64,000 nucleotides of DNA from CAVROP01 sp050008495 (GCA_050008495.1 JBEKMN010000002.1:62001-126000), one strand, 5' to 3'. Shown: positions 33,792 to 42,527, numbered from the stretch's first letter. Made by a program: numbers and translations. Notes: generated by a model from the sequence alone, not told the origin.

Positions 33792-34640
33792 GTGAGACCC
33801 GCACGACCGCGGCGATTCCTCCGGCGAAGGGGACTGATTACGTTATCGCTGAGCGGCCGCGATGCACCTCCCCTCGCATCGCCTCTTTCGCCGGATCCGG
33901 AGATTACCGAAACCGACATCTGGCTGCACCGGCTTAGCCCCGCCCACGATGGGTTAAAGATCGCGCAACTGACAGACCTGCATCACAGTCTTTTTACTCC
34001 CCTGGAAGAGATCCAACGAGCTGTCCAACTGGCCAATCATTTGCGGCCGGATGTGGTGGCGTTGACGGGCGATTACGTGACCCTTTCCCCAACTTATATC
34101 TGGCCGGTCGCGAGAGCGTTGGGGAAATTACGCGCCCGGCTGGGGGTGTTTGCCGTGCTGGGCAACCACGATTTTCGGGTGGATGCGGAGGAGATCACGC
34201 AGGCGCTTCGTTCGCAGCGCATCCGCGTGCTTCGCAATACGCACTGCGCTTTGAGATCCGGATCGGCCAAGCTTTGGGTGGTGGGCGTGGATGATCTTTG
34301 GTGGGAAGCGGCGGACATTCGCGCTGCCCTGCGGCTGGTTCCGGCCCGCGACCCCAAGATTCTCCTCTGCCATAACCCCCTGGGCATCCGCATGGCCGCG
34401 GCGCACGGGATCGATTTGATGCTTTCGGGGCACACTCATGGAGGACAGGTCCGGCTTCCGATGGTCGGCTCGGTGTATGGGAGGTCAAAGTTGGGTGAGC
34501 GGTTTGTGGAAGGCTGGAATCGGCTGGATGGAACCCAAATCTACGTGAGCCGAGGTATCGGCAAAGTCCTGGTCCCGTTGCGCTACGGTTGTCCTCCGGA
34601 AATCACCCTGCTGCGCCTGCGGTCGGAAGCAAAGAAATAG
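33792..34640 (+). CDS. metallophosphoesterase (YaeI/LpxG-like)
   Basis: 282 residues of the calcineurin-like fold. Metal ligands occur in the expected order: QLTDLHHS, LTGDYVTL, VLGNHDFRV, LLCHNPLG and SGHTHGGQVRLP. The short basic N-terminus (RPARPRRFLRR) lacks a clear helix. Relatives cleave UDP-diacylglucosamine or other phosphodiesters at the inner membrane. GTG 33792 behind GAGAGG was preferred to TTG 33789. Confidence 0.88.
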   Translation: MRPARPRRFLRRRGLITLSLSGRDAPPLASPLSPDPEITETDIWLHRLSPAHDGLKIAQLTDLHHSLFTPLEEIQRAVQLANHLRPDVVALTGDYVTLSPTYIWPVARALGKLRARLGVFAVLGNHDFRVDAEEITQALRSQRIRVLRNTHCALRSGSAKLWVVGVDDLWWEAADIRAALRLVPARDPKILLCHNPLGIRMAAAHGIDLMLSGHTHGGQVRLPMVGSVYGRSKLGERFVEGWNRLDGTQIYVSRGIGKVLVPLRYGCPPEITLLRLRSEAKK

Positions 34641-34739
34641 ACGCTTGTTCTTCATCGGCAGGCACCGAGTCTTTGTTATCGGGTATAGTAGCTCATTGCT
34701 GAAAGCCCACTGATTACTGATGACTGAATACTGAAAACT

Positions 34740-35942
34740 ATGCTGACGCATTTCGTACCTCTGCTGGGCATCGCGACGATTCTGCTCGTCGCATTCCTGC
34801 TATCGAAGAAGCGGAGCGCGATAAGCTGGCGGATTGTGGCCTGGGGCCTGGGGCTGCAGATCCTGGTGGCGCTTTTTGTTCTTCGCACGCATGCAGGGTA
34901 CTGGCTGCTGGAAAAAGTCTCGGGTGGATTCGTCACGCTGCTGAATTACTCGTTTGCCGGCTCGTCTTTTGTCTTTGGCCCGCTGGGTGAGAAGGCAGGG
35001 CCGTTCGGAGTTGTGTTTGCTTTCCAGGCCCTGCCCATGATCATCTTCATCGCCTCCCTCTCATCGATCCTCTATTACCTCCGCGTGCTTCCGATGTTGG
35101 TTTTCCTGGCGGGAAAACTGATGTTCAAACTCATGGGAACGAGCGGGGCGGAGTCGCTGGAAGTGGCGGCGAGCATCGTGATGGGGCAGACGGAGGCGCC
35201 GCTGGTGATCCGGCCCTATCTCGATGAGCTGACCGATTCCGAACTCATGACAATCATGACCGCCGGCATGGCGCACATAGCCGGCTCGGTGTTCGGGGCG
35301 TATGTGCTGTTTGGTGCGGAAGCCCGCCATTTGTTGACGGCGGTGGTCATGACGGCGCCGGGGACGATTCTGATTTCCAAGATGCTGGTTCCTGAACTGG
35401 GAACTCCCAAGACAGCGGGAAAGATTGAGATGGCAGCCGGAGAAAAATCTGCCAACATCCTCGATGCCGCGTCGCGCGGCGTAACGGACGGGCTGTATCT
35501 TGCCCTGAACGTGGCGGCCATGCTGATCGCTTTCATCGCTCTTGTGTATCTGGCCAACGGCATCCTCGGTCTCGCTCATACCAGTCTCCAGAGTTTGTTT
35601 GGGTCGCTGCTGGCGCCCGTGGCATGGGTCATCGGCGTGCCCTGGCGGGATGCCAGAGTCGTGGGCAACCTGCTGGGAACGAAACTGGTATTAAACGAGT
35701 TTGTGGCGTTCTCCATGCTCGGCCCGCTGAAAGGGCACATCGCGGAGCGATCGTTCACCATCGCCACCTACGCGTTGTGCGGCTTTGCGAACTTCTCCTC
35801 CATCGGCATCCAGATCGGAGGCATTGGCGCCCTGGCTCCGTCGCGCAAGCAGGACTTGGCGAGATTGGGTTTTCGCGCCGTCCTCGCAGGAACGATGGCG
35901 AACTACCTCGCGGCTGCTATCGCAGGCCTCCTCTTGACGTGA
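34740..35942 (+). CDS. concentrative nucleoside transporter (CNT/NupC family)
   Basis: 400-residue inner-membrane symporter importing nucleosides with H+ or Na+. The family blocks GQTEAPLVIRPYL and, near the C-terminus, TKLVLNEFVAF and CGFANFSSIGIQIGGIG, which form the substrate site, are intact. About ten hydrophobic segments are seen. It is followed by purine nucleoside phosphorylase and cytidine deaminase on the same strand, making a nucleoside uptake and salvage unit. A tandem CTGATTACTGATGACTGAAT patch lies directly upstream of the ATG. Confidence 0.92.
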   Translation: MLTHFVPLLGIATILLVAFLLSKKRSAISWRIVAWGLGLQILVALFVLRTHAGYWLLEKVSGGFVTLLNYSFAGSSFVFGPLGEKAGPFGVVFAFQALPMIIFIASLSSILYYLRVLPMLVFLAGKLMFKLMGTSGAESLEVAASIVMGQTEAPLVIRPYLDELTDSELMTIMTAGMAHIAGSVFGAYVLFGAEARHLLTAVVMTAPGTILISKMLVPELGTPKTAGKIEMAAGEKSANILDAASRGVTDGLYLALNVAAMLIAFIALVYLANGILGLAHTSLQSLFGSLLAPVAWVIGVPWRDARVVGNLLGTKLVLNEFVAFSMLGPLKGHIAERSFTIATYALCGFANFSSIGIQIGGIGALAPSRKQDLARLGFRAVLAGTMANYLAAAIAGLLLT

Positions 35943-35974
35943 GTCGTGGAGTAGGGGCGATTCGCGGCATCGAT

Positions 35975-36033
35975 TCGCAGCCTAGGGGCGGCCCTCGTGA
36001 CCGCCCTCGGGCAACCACAAGGGTTGCCCCTAC
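35975..36033. repeat. GGGGCGGCCCTCGTGACCGCC...TTGCCCCTAC repeat
   Basis: Third full copy of the 7463/29812 repeat; it ends 7 bases before the ATG of the purine nucleoside phosphorylase gene and leaves no room for a normal ribosome site. Confidence 0.8.
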
Positions 36034-36040
36034 AACTAAT

Positions 36041-36877
36041 ATGACACCTGAGAAGACTCCAGGATATTCCGAAGCGTTGCGAGCCGTGAGATTCCTCGCC
36101 GCGCGCTGGCCTGCGGTCCCACGCGTCGGAATCGTGCTCGGCTCAGGCTTAGGCGGGGCTTTGCCGGAACTGCGCGGGGCACGAAGGTTTAAGTGGTCTT
36201 CAATTCCGGGTTTCCCACAACCCTCAGTCGCAGGCCACAGCGGCGGGTTGCATCTCGGGGTCTGTCGTGACGTGCCGGTGGCGGTACTGGCTGGCCGCGT
36301 TCACCTCTACGAAGGTTACGAGCCCGGCGAGGTGGTTTTCCCGGTCCGAGTATTGGCGTTAGCTGGGATTCGCTGCCTCATCACCACCTGCGCCGCGGGC
36401 GGCATTGCGCCACGCGCTACGCCGGGAAGTTTCATGGTCTTTTCCGACCATCTCAACCTCCAAGGGGCTAACCCGCTGGCAGGCTCTCACGACCCACGCT
36501 GGGGAGAGAGATTTGTGGACATGAGTGAGGCGTACGATTCGCGGTTGCGTCGGGAGGTGCTCAAAGTGGCCCGTGGACTGGGGCTGAAGTGCTTCGAGGG
36601 CGTCTACGCAGCGCTGTTGGGTCCCAGCTATGAGACGCCGGCGGAGATCCGAGTCTTGAGAGCGCTTGGTGCCAGTGCGGTGGGTATGTCCAGCGTGCCG
36701 GAGGTTATCGCCATGCGGCAAATGGGAGTGCGCGTGCTCTCCGTGGCCACAATCACCAACCGCGCCGCCGGGTTGAGCCGAAAACCCCTGAGCCATCAAG
36801 AAGTAATCATGACCGGCCAGGCTGCAGGGCGGAATTTGGCGCGCCTTATCGGCGCATCCCTGCCGGAATTGCGGTAG
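36041..36877 (+). CDS. purine-nucleoside phosphorylase (trimeric type)
   Basis: 278 residues. Phosphorolytic cleavage of inosine and guanosine. Motifs: phosphate loop GIVLGSGLGG, GHSGGLHLG, AGRVHLYEGY, the YAALLGPSYETPAEIR block with the purine-binding Glu, MSSVPEVI, and ITNRAAGL in place of the more usual ITNLAAG. The frame is open far upstream (to 35624) but that overlaps the transporter; ATG 36041 gives the family N-terminus. No ribosome site is present, because a repeat abuts the start. Confidence 0.9.
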   Translation: MTPEKTPGYSEALRAVRFLAARWPAVPRVGIVLGSGLGGALPELRGARRFKWSSIPGFPQPSVAGHSGGLHLGVCRDVPVAVLAGRVHLYEGYEPGEVVFPVRVLALAGIRCLITTCAAGGIAPRATPGSFMVFSDHLNLQGANPLAGSHDPRWGERFVDMSEAYDSRLRREVLKVARGLGLKCFEGVYAALLGPSYETPAEIRVLRALGASAVGMSSVPEVIAMRQMGVRVLSVATITNRAAGLSRKPLSHQEVIMTGQAAGRNLARLIGASLPELR

Positions 36878-36973
36878 TGGCTCAGTTTCCTGTGGCACGG
36901 GCATTCCTTCGCTGCGCTCAGGACAGGCTCTGCCCGTGCAGGGTCACGGCCAAGTGAAGGTGTGAAGAAAACG

Positions 36974-37064
36974 CGTTGTCATGCTGAGCGAAGCGAAGCA
37001 TCTGCATTTAGCTGCTTGAAAACAAACAACTGCAGATTCCTCGCTTCGGTCGGAATGACACGGC
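36974..37064. repeat. GTCATGCTGAGCGAAGCG / CGCTTCGGTCGGAATGAC inverted pair
   Basis: Facing arms of the GTCATTCTGAGCG family with a CAAACAAC-rich centre; inner arms GCATCTGCA and TGCAGATTC also pair. It fills the gap between pnp and the cytidine deaminase gene, where nothing else is seen. Confidence 0.8.
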
Positions 37065-37148
37065 TGGTCGATTTTTTCACACCTTCAGACGGCCGTGCCG
37101 CTTCAAAGCGAGCCACTACTGGCCGCGGGATGAGAAGGTGAATAACCG

Positions 37149-37538
37149 ATGACGTCGGAAGAACTTCTCCAGCACGCGATGCAGGCCAGAGAAAACGCCG
37201 TTGCAACCTTCTCCCGGTTCAAAGTCGGCGCCGCGCTTCTCACTGCGGAGGGCAGAGTTTATACGGGTTGCAACATCGAGAACGCCACCTACGGGCTGAC
37301 AGTTTGCGCAGAGCGGGTAGCGTTGTGGAAGGCTCTCTCTGAAGGCGAGCGGTGCTTCGCTCGAATTGCGGTAGCCTCGGGGGGAGAACGGCCGGCAGCG
37401 CCTTGCGGAGCCTGCCGGCAACTGCTTTGGGAGTTCTGCGGTGATCTTGAGGTCGTCTTAGGTAATGCCGCAGGCGTGAAGGAATTACACCATCTCGCCG
37501 AACTCTTTCCGCGGCCTTTCGATCAGCGCTCGCTCTAA
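37149..37538 (+). CDS. cdd: cytidine deaminase
   Basis: 129-residue homotetrameric-type enzyme converting cytidine or deoxycytidine to uridine. Zinc site: CAERVA with the catalytic Glu, and PCGACRQ. Substrate-binding FSRFKVGAAL and CNIENATYGLT are present. It belongs with the nucleoside transporter and phosphorylase upstream. The gene ends 2 bases from the end of the convergent minus-strand gene. Confidence 0.95.
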   Translation: MTSEELLQHAMQARENAVATFSRFKVGAALLTAEGRVYTGCNIENATYGLTVCAERVALWKALSEGERCFARIAVASGGERPAAPCGACRQLLWEFCGDLEVVLGNAAGVKELHHLAELFPRPFDQRSL

Positions 37539-37540
37539 TT

Positions 37541-38392
37541 CTAGAATTTGCTGCTCTGGAATTTCGGCTTTCTGAGTTCTTCTTTTCGCCGGACGATCTT
37601 CTCGGCGCTGTGACGGATGACATCGGCGACGTTGTGGTTGAATGCCAACTTCTTCAGATCGAATTCGTTGACGCGAGGGAGCAAGTGTAAACCTACATCA
37701 ATAGGGGTTCGAGGATTGTTGACCAGCGCCTTCACAATCACGTAGAGCTTCATGAATCTGCGGTTCAGAGTAATGACCCGCAAGGCGTCCTCGCAGACAT
37801 CTTTCATGGAGGCATATTTCTCGACTTCGTCCTCGGTGAGTTTGGGCGATTGCATCACGGCGCGGGCCACCAGTTTGTTGCTGTCCCGGATCAGGAGCAT
37901 TCGCTCTTCCTTAGTACCGGTCAAAGCGGACTTGACCTTTTGCACTACCGACATGCGTTGGGTTCTCTGAATCGCCGTGGTGGGCTTCTGCTTTTGCGGC
38001 TCAGGGCTTGAGTCCCCAGCCGCATCTTCTAAGGGAGCGGGAGTGGGAGTGGGAGGTTCGGAAACGTCGCCGGATCGGGCCTCGTCGATGAGGGAGAGAG
38101 CGCCTTCCAGCCAGCCACGAACGTGGTCGGTCAAGTTGGGGTTTTGAAGGAGAACCTCTCCCAACTCTTCGCGGTGGGGCGCGAGGGTGGCGGCAACAAA
38201 CTCCAGGACGGTGACCGGAGTGGAAGGGTCCCGGAGCACTTGCTGAAGCTCCGCGGGGGGCCAGCATTGCAGGGTCTGGAGGGCGGTAACCTGTTCCTCG
38301 ACCTCGCCTTCGGAAGCAAGCAATACCAGGACTTCGATCTTTTCCTGCAAAGAAACAGGCAGTTCACCTCGGCACGCCTTGCGGCGCACCAC
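37541..38392 (-). CDS. conserved acidobacterial protein of unknown function
   Basis: 283 residues from GTG 38392, probably longer: the frame continues upstream as SERLVETIRAGTVPE back to an in-frame TAG at about 38444, with no ATG, GTG or TTG in between, only an ATT at 38440. Residues 15-95 form a helical-repeat region, residues 100-150 a Pro/Ser-rich linker, and residues 155-275 a conserved helical domain (ALTGTKEERMLLIRDSNKLV, VARAVMQSPKLTEDEV, NNPRTPIDV). The last block resembles a protein found widely in acidobacteria and deltaproteobacteria. Function unknown; it may be cotranscribed with the RodZ-like gene upstream. Confidence 0.7.
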   Translation of the reverse strand: MVRRKACRGELPVSLQEKIEVLVLLASEGEVEEQVTALQTLQCWPPAELQQVLRDPSTPVTVLEFVAATLAPHREELGEVLLQNPNLTDHVRGWLEGALSLIDEARSGDVSEPPTPTPAPLEDAAGDSSPEPQKQKPTTAIQRTQRMSVVQKVKSALTGTKEERMLLIRDSNKLVARAVMQSPKLTEDEVEKYASMKDVCEDALRVITLNRRFMKLYVIVKALVNNPRTPIDVGLHLLPRVNEFDLKKLAFNHNVADVIRHSAEKIVRRKEELRKPKFQSSKF

Positions 38393-38450
38393 TTCCGGTA
38401 CAGTGCCGGCCCGAATTGTCTCGACTAGTCGCTCGGAAATAGACTATCTC

Positions 38451-39413
38451 TCAGGGCTGGGTTTTTTTCACGTCCTCGCGAGTCAAATGAACGGACTTCA
38501 CCTCGCCTCGCCGCCCCAGGGGTTTCAGAGTTTCGCCATTCAGAGTCAACACGATGCCCGAAGCATTTCCCAGCGTGACATCGAAGGTGTCGTGAGCTTT
38601 CAGGTTTTCGACCTCGTTGGGGTTCAATACCTTCTGTAGAACCGTCTTGCCGTCAGCATCCACGGCTACCCAGGAGCGTTCCGTCGCGGTCACTTGCAGG
38701 GCCAAGTCGGAAAGGCTCGGAACCGCGGGAGGAGTCTGCGAGGCGGCGCTCTGACCTGCCGGCTTTGCTTTTGCTCCAGGGGAGGAAGGAGCGCCCTGTG
38801 GCGTGGCAGGCGCAGTTGCGCTGCCGGGTGAAGCGGTGGAGGCCGTCTGTGCCGGGTTGTTTTCAGGCGGGGTGGAGGCAGGGGGTTGGACCGCCGGCAC
38901 ATTAGCAGGTGGGTTTGTGCCGGTTGAAGGGTTTGCGGCCGGATTGGTCGTTGTAGCCGCAGGGGTGCTCGGCGGAACGACGATGGGTGCGCTGACACGC
39001 AGCTCCCGGACGCGGCGCGAATGGCGGAACAGGGCATACCCGCCTGCCAGCAGCACCGCGGCTACTGCAAGTCCGATCACCCGCGTCCGCAAAGCCGCGC
39101 CGTTCTGGTGCGCCCGGTTCGCCGCAATGCGATGGATGTCGACTTCCGGCCTTTGCCTGCCGGCAAGCTGGCAATCCGTCAGCACGCGCTCTTCGTCCAA
39201 GCCCAAAAATCGCGCGTAGGTCCGCACGAAACTGCGAGTAAAGATTCCCCCCGGAAGTTTTGAGAGTTCCTCGCCTTCAATAGCTTCCAGAAAGCGAATG
39301 CTAATCCGTGTGGCGGCGGATATTTCCTCCAGAGTCACGCCGCGCATTTCGCGCTCCCGGCGTAAGTAATCGCCGAATCCCGTTAACTGTGGTTCTTCGC
39401 TACGCGTCACCAA
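38451..39413 (-). CDS. RodZ-like helix-turn-helix membrane protein
   Basis: 320 residues. Cytoplasmic HTH_25 domain (GFGDYLRREREMRGVTLEEI, IEGEELSKLPGGIFTRSFVR), one transmembrane helix near residues 110-128 (VIGLAVAAVLLAGGYALF), a long Pro/Ala/Thr-rich periplasmic linker, and a C-terminal DUF4115 beta domain (LALQVTATERSWVAVDADGK). RodZ couples the MreB cytoskeleton to the cell-wall elongation machinery. TTG 39413 or GTG 39410 starts the protein; a TTGACA-17-TAAGAT promoter lies just upstream, leaving a very short leader. Confidence 0.85.
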   Translation of the reverse strand: MVTRSEEPQLTGFGDYLRREREMRGVTLEEISAATRISIRFLEAIEGEELSKLPGGIFTRSFVRTYARFLGLDEERVLTDCQLAGRQRPEVDIHRIAANRAHQNGAALRTRVIGLAVAAVLLAGGYALFRHSRRVRELRVSAPIVVPPSTPAATTTNPAANPSTGTNPPANVPAVQPPASTPPENNPAQTASTASPGSATAPATPQGAPSSPGAKAKPAGQSAASQTPPAVPSLSDLALQVTATERSWVAVDADGKTVLQKVLNPNEVENLKAHDTFDVTLGNASGIVLTLNGETLKPLGRRGEVKSVHLTREDVKKTQP

Positions 39414-39428
39414 GGTATCACCACGCTT

Positions 39429-39457
39429 ATCTTATTTACCTGCCTCAGGGGTGTCAA
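39429..39457 (-). promoter_or_regulatory. promoter of the RodZ-like gene
   Basis: On the minus strand TTGACA (39457-39452), 17-base spacer, TAAGAT (39434-39429). The predicted start point is within about 10 bases of the start codon. Confidence 0.7.
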
Positions 39458-39508
39458 TTGATTTGCTTTGCTTGCTCCTTGGCGCCCCCAACCGTACTTG
39501 GGTACCAT

Positions 39509-39537
39509 TGAGGTTATGGCAGGAAATGTATATGCTA
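39509..39537 (+). promoter_or_regulatory. candidate promoter of the GAF-GGDEF gene
   Basis: TTGAGG (39509-39514), 17-base spacer, TATGCT (39532-39537), divergent from the RodZ promoter. If used, translation should begin at ATG 39579 rather than ATG 39516. Confidence 0.5.
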
Positions 39538-39578
39538 AGATTGGTGGGAGACATTATCGGGACTTCCCTGGGATAAGT

Positions 39579-40682
39579 ATGGACATACAGGAAGAGGTCA
39601 TCGAACTTCGGCAGCAAGTCCAGCGCCTCTCCCTCTTCCATGAGGTTGGGAAAGCCCTCTTTTCAACCCTCGACCTCCAAAAAATCCTCCAGACGGTTAT
39701 GGAGAAGATCAGTGACCTCTTACAACCGGACACCTGGTCACTTTTGATGGTGGACGAGAAGGCTCGCGAACTGTATTTCGAAATCGCCATGGGACAGGGC
39801 GCGGAGAAGCTTAAGGACGTTCGCCTTAAGTTGGGAGAAGGCATCGCCGGCTGGGTGGCTGAACACGGGGAACCTGTCCTGGTGGAAGACGCTCAGACCG
39901 ACCCGCGATTCAGGTCCCGGAGCGACGAGTTCCCGCAGCCGGATACTCATTCGGTGGTTTGCGTTCCCATTAAAGGCCGCGAACCGGTCCAGGGTGTTAT
40001 CGAACTGGCAAACTGCTTCGGTAAGCAGAGCTTTTCGCAAGAGCACATCCCCACTCTCAAGAGCCTTGCTGACTATGCGGCGATCGCTCTCGAAAACGCT
40101 CGGTACGTGCAGCGCATGCATGAACTCACGATTATGGATGACTGCACGGCCCTCTTTAACGCGCGGCACCTCAATTTCGTTCTGGATGCAGAAATTTATC
40201 GTTCCACCCGGTACGGCTATCAGTTTTCTGTAATCTTCTTCGATCTCGATCACTTCAAAGACGTCAACGACCTGCACGGCCACCTCGTGGGATCGAGGCT
40301 GCTGTGGAGAATCGGCGACCTCCTCAAAAGCAACCTGCGCTTGATTGATTACGCGTTTCGATATGGGGGCGACGAATTCGTCGTGATCCTGCCCCAGACC
40401 TCGAAAGAGAATGCCCTGACCGTCGTGCGGCGGCTCAAAGACCTGCTGAATTCAAAAGTCTTCTTCCATTCGGAAAACCTGAGCATCAAGGTCACCGCCA
40501 GCTTCGGCATTGCGACGTTCCCTATCGACGGCCGCACTCACCGGGAGATTCTGCGCCTCGCCGACGAGGCCATGTACCTCGTTAAGAGAACCACACGCAA
40601 CAACATCGCCTTGGCAGGCGAAGGCGTCATGCCTCCTGACCCCTTCCTCGAAGAGCACACCGAAGCCAACACGAACCTGTGA
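39579..40682 (+). CDS. GAF domain diguanylate cyclase
   Basis: 367 residues: coiled segment (EEVIELRQQVQRLSLFHEVG), GAF sensor domain (~residues 25-170, LGEGIAGWVAEHGEPVLVED and SVVCVPIKG), GGDEF domain (~180-350) with YGGDEFVVI and an I-site RLID five residues before. Synthesises cyclic di-GMP under control of a cytoplasmic ligand or redox signal sensed by GAF. ATG 39516 is an alternative start adding 21 residues, but it lies inside the likely promoter. Confidence 0.88.
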   Translation: MDIQEEVIELRQQVQRLSLFHEVGKALFSTLDLQKILQTVMEKISDLLQPDTWSLLMVDEKARELYFEIAMGQGAEKLKDVRLKLGEGIAGWVAEHGEPVLVEDAQTDPRFRSRSDEFPQPDTHSVVCVPIKGREPVQGVIELANCFGKQSFSQEHIPTLKSLADYAAIALENARYVQRMHELTIMDDCTALFNARHLNFVLDAEIYRSTRYGYQFSVIFFDLDHFKDVNDLHGHLVGSRLLWRIGDLLKSNLRLIDYAFRYGGDEFVVILPQTSKENALTVVRRLKDLLNSKVFFHSENLSIKVTASFGIATFPIDGRTHREILRLADEAMYLVKRTTRNNIALAGEGVMPPDPFLEEHTEANTNL

Positions 40683-40683
40683 A

Positions 40684-40741
40684 GTAGCACAGCCACTCTT
40701 GGCTGTGCAGGGCACGACACAGGCAAGAGTGCCTGTGCTAC
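40684..40741. repeat. GTAGCACAGCC...GCCTGTGCTAC inverted repeat
   Basis: Outer arms GTAGCACAG / CTGTGCTAC with inner CACTCTTG / CAAGAGTG pairing. It lies directly beside a REP copy (40744-40796). Confidence 0.75.
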
Positions 40742-40743
40742 GC

Positions 40744-40796
40744 CGGCTGGCGCAGACCTCCGCCGTTTGAGGTCTGCGATGTCCCGAAGGCACACG
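40744..40796. repeat. RAYT-type REP, solo copy
   Basis: CCGGCTGGCGCAGACCTC, loop, GAGGTCTGCG, then TGTCCCGAAGG-CACA. Matches the tandem copies adjoining the RAYT relic. Confidence 0.85.
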
Positions 40797-40942
40797 GAAG
40801 ATTTCACCGACCGCAACAGTTTCTTTCGCTTTGGGCGCGAGCCGAAAGGCTTCGATATTCTTCCGGCTATTCCTCAGATTTCGATATAATGGCAGCAATG
40901 GAGCCTTGGGAGCGGCGGAAGGTTCCGGGAGGATAGCAAGAC

Positions 40943-41185
40943 ATGGCCAAGGCCCTCGGGCGTTTCATCGTCATTGATCCCCGCGTGTGTCACGGTCAGC
41001 CGACCTTTCGGGGCACGCGGATTCTGGTGGCCGACGTGCTCGATCAGGTGTCGACCGGTATGGTCTGGGAGGCCATCATCGAAAACTGGCGCGGCGCGGT
41101 AAGCCGAGAGGCCATTGCGGAGTCCGTCCGCCTGGCGCGCGAGGTCCTCATGGACCATTCCGAAGAGCTCGTCGCGGTCACGTAA
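40943..41185 (+). CDS. DUF433 family antitoxin
   Basis: 80 residues with the DUF433 pattern IDPRVCHGQPTFRGTRILVADVL... followed by a helix-turn-helix-like end. In VapB45-type systems DUF433 proteins neutralise a PIN-like toxin encoded next. A GGGAGGATAG ribosome site precedes the ATG and the stop codon overlaps the next start (TAATG), so translation is coupled. Confidence 0.88.
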   Translation: MAKALGRFIVIDPRVCHGQPTFRGTRILVADVLDQVSTGMVWEAIIENWRGAVSREAIAESVRLAREVLMDHSEELVAVT

Positions 41186-41568
41186 TGACCATTCTCGACG
41201 AGAACATACCCGAGGATCAGCGGCAGCTTTTGCGAAGCTGGCGTGTCCCGGCGCGCCAGATCGGATTTGAAGTTGGGCGTCCGGGCATGAAAGACGACGA
41301 AATCATTCCGCTTTTGCATCGGTTGGAGAAGTCCACCTTCTTTACCCGCGACCTGGGGTTTTACCGTTCCCACCTTCGCCACTCCCGATACGGCCTGGTT
41401 TGTCTGGCTGTGGGCCAGCATGAGGCGGCGAGCTTCATCCGCCGTTTCCTTCGTCATGCTGAATTCCATACGCAGACGCGGAGGTCCGGAAAGGTGGTTC
41501 GAGTGAACCCGAGCGCCATCGCTTTTTGGCGACTCCACGGCAACGAGGAAGAACAAGTTGCATGGTGA
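41185..41568 (+). CDS. DUF5615-like PIN-domain toxin
   Basis: 127 residues. It begins TILDENIPEDQRQLLRSWRV and has an internal DDEIIPLLHRLEKSTFFTRD with acidic residues where PIN-like (Mut7-C/DUF5615) nucleases place their metal site (D5, E6, D39, D40, D56). A toxin RNase role follows from family and the coupled DUF433 gene; activity is not shown by sequence. A second such pair is at 55.9-56.6 kb in the opposite order. Confidence 0.75.
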   Translation: MTILDENIPEDQRQLLRSWRVPARQIGFEVGRPGMKDDEIIPLLHRLEKSTFFTRDLGFYRSHLRHSRYGLVCLAVGQHEAASFIRRFLRHAEFHTQTRRSGKVVRVNPSAIAFWRLHGNEEEQVAW

Positions 41569-41659
41569 AGTGATCTGACCGGTTTTTCGATGGTCATTTC
41601 ACGACACTGGTTCGCTACGGGCTGGTCCAAGGCTCTAGCCCTGCGGCCTTAAGGCGTTG

Positions 41660-41699
41660 CGGTTCAGCGGACCGCAGAGTTTCGCTCTGCGCCAGCCCC
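41660..41699. repeat. RAYT-type REP, reverse copy
   Basis: Read on the minus strand: GGCTGGCGCAGAGCGAAACTC and TGCGG. It marks the left edge of the nucleotidyltransferase remnant. Confidence 0.65.
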
Positions 41700-41702
41700 G
41701 TT

Positions 41703-41930
41703 GATTTTGACGCCGCATGGGAAAGGCGTGCAGAAACCGTGGTTGACCCGGCCACGGCATTGAAGGCGAATATCATATCCGCCGAAGACGTCATCGCCTC
41801 GAAACTCGCGTCAGGACGTGCCCGCGACCTTGCGGACGTTGAGGACATCCGCAAAGCGGCGGAGAGCCAAGGCCCGAAGCCCGCAAAGACAAACCCTCCT
41901 GAACCTACCGGCGGAGGTCCTCGTCAGTGA
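41703..41930 (+). pseudogene. nucleotidyltransferase-type protein, C-terminal remnant
   Basis: Frame encodes DFDAAWERRAETV, then NIISAEDVIASKLASGRARD and LADVEDIRKAAES. This is the tail pattern of AbiEii/DUF6036-like nucleotidyltransferases (I-S-x-x-D-L-I-x-x-K-x-A-S-G-R-x-x-D-x-A-D). The catalytic GS..D part is absent and the frame starts in a REP copy, so only the last ~75 residues remain. Confidence 0.6.
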
Positions 41931-41978
41931 CACCTATGAAATGCGTAGGTGACAGCATTTTCTTTACTATTTCCTTCT

Positions 41979-42527
41979 TTAGCGCGGTGCCGGAGTCACG
42001 TTCGTCCAATCGTTGTCGTCTGTATCGTTCAGGTCTAGGAGAAGCGCCTCTCCAGGCCTCAGCAGAGGCGTGACAGCCTGAATAAATATCAGTCCATCTT
42101 CCCGCCATGCAAGGGCCACGACTTGGTATTGTTTGCCTGACGGCACGTGCTCGAATCGATAGCTTCCCCTCTGCTGCGTTCTTGCCACTGCCGTTCTCGT
42201 CAGGCGCGGAACGAGCTCCGCAGCGGAACCCAGGTACGCCGCCATCATCTGGCCCATCTCTGGTCCAACCGCTCCCAGTTGGCTGCGGCGCTCCCGCGCC
42301 TTGCGCTGAAGGGCCTGCAGAGGCCGGCTCTGTTCCAGGGTGAATAGATAAACGCGCAACGGCCCAACCGGCACGAGGTCGTGGCCGAACTGCCTCATGA
42401 TCCTCCCCTGGATAGAGCATTCGTCGGCTGGCGAGGCGTAGCCCACGTTGTGGGGACTTCCCCGGGTTGCAACGCACCAGATTAAGCAGAGTAAGATGAT
42501 GACAGGTCGTCTAGCCGAAAGGTCCAT
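41979..42527 (-). CDS. exported hypothetical protein
   Basis: 182 residues with a signal peptide (about residues 1-23). The pattern CSIQGRIMRQFGHDLVPVGP at the mature start and GSYRFEHVPSGKQYQVVALA near the end is that of a carboxypeptidase-regulatory (transthyretin-like) beta sandwich interrupted by a charged helical insertion. Starts at ATG 42527 behind AGGAGGGAG. No function can be assigned; secreted, perhaps cell-surface. Confidence 0.65.
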   Translation of the reverse strand: MDLSARRPVIILLCLIWCVATRGSPHNVGYASPADECSIQGRIMRQFGHDLVPVGPLRVYLFTLEQSRPLQALQRKARERRSQLGAVGPEMGQMMAAYLGSAAELVPRLTRTAVARTQQRGSYRFEHVPSGKQYQVVALAWREDGLIFIQAVTPLLRPGEALLLDLNDTDDNDWTNVTPAPR

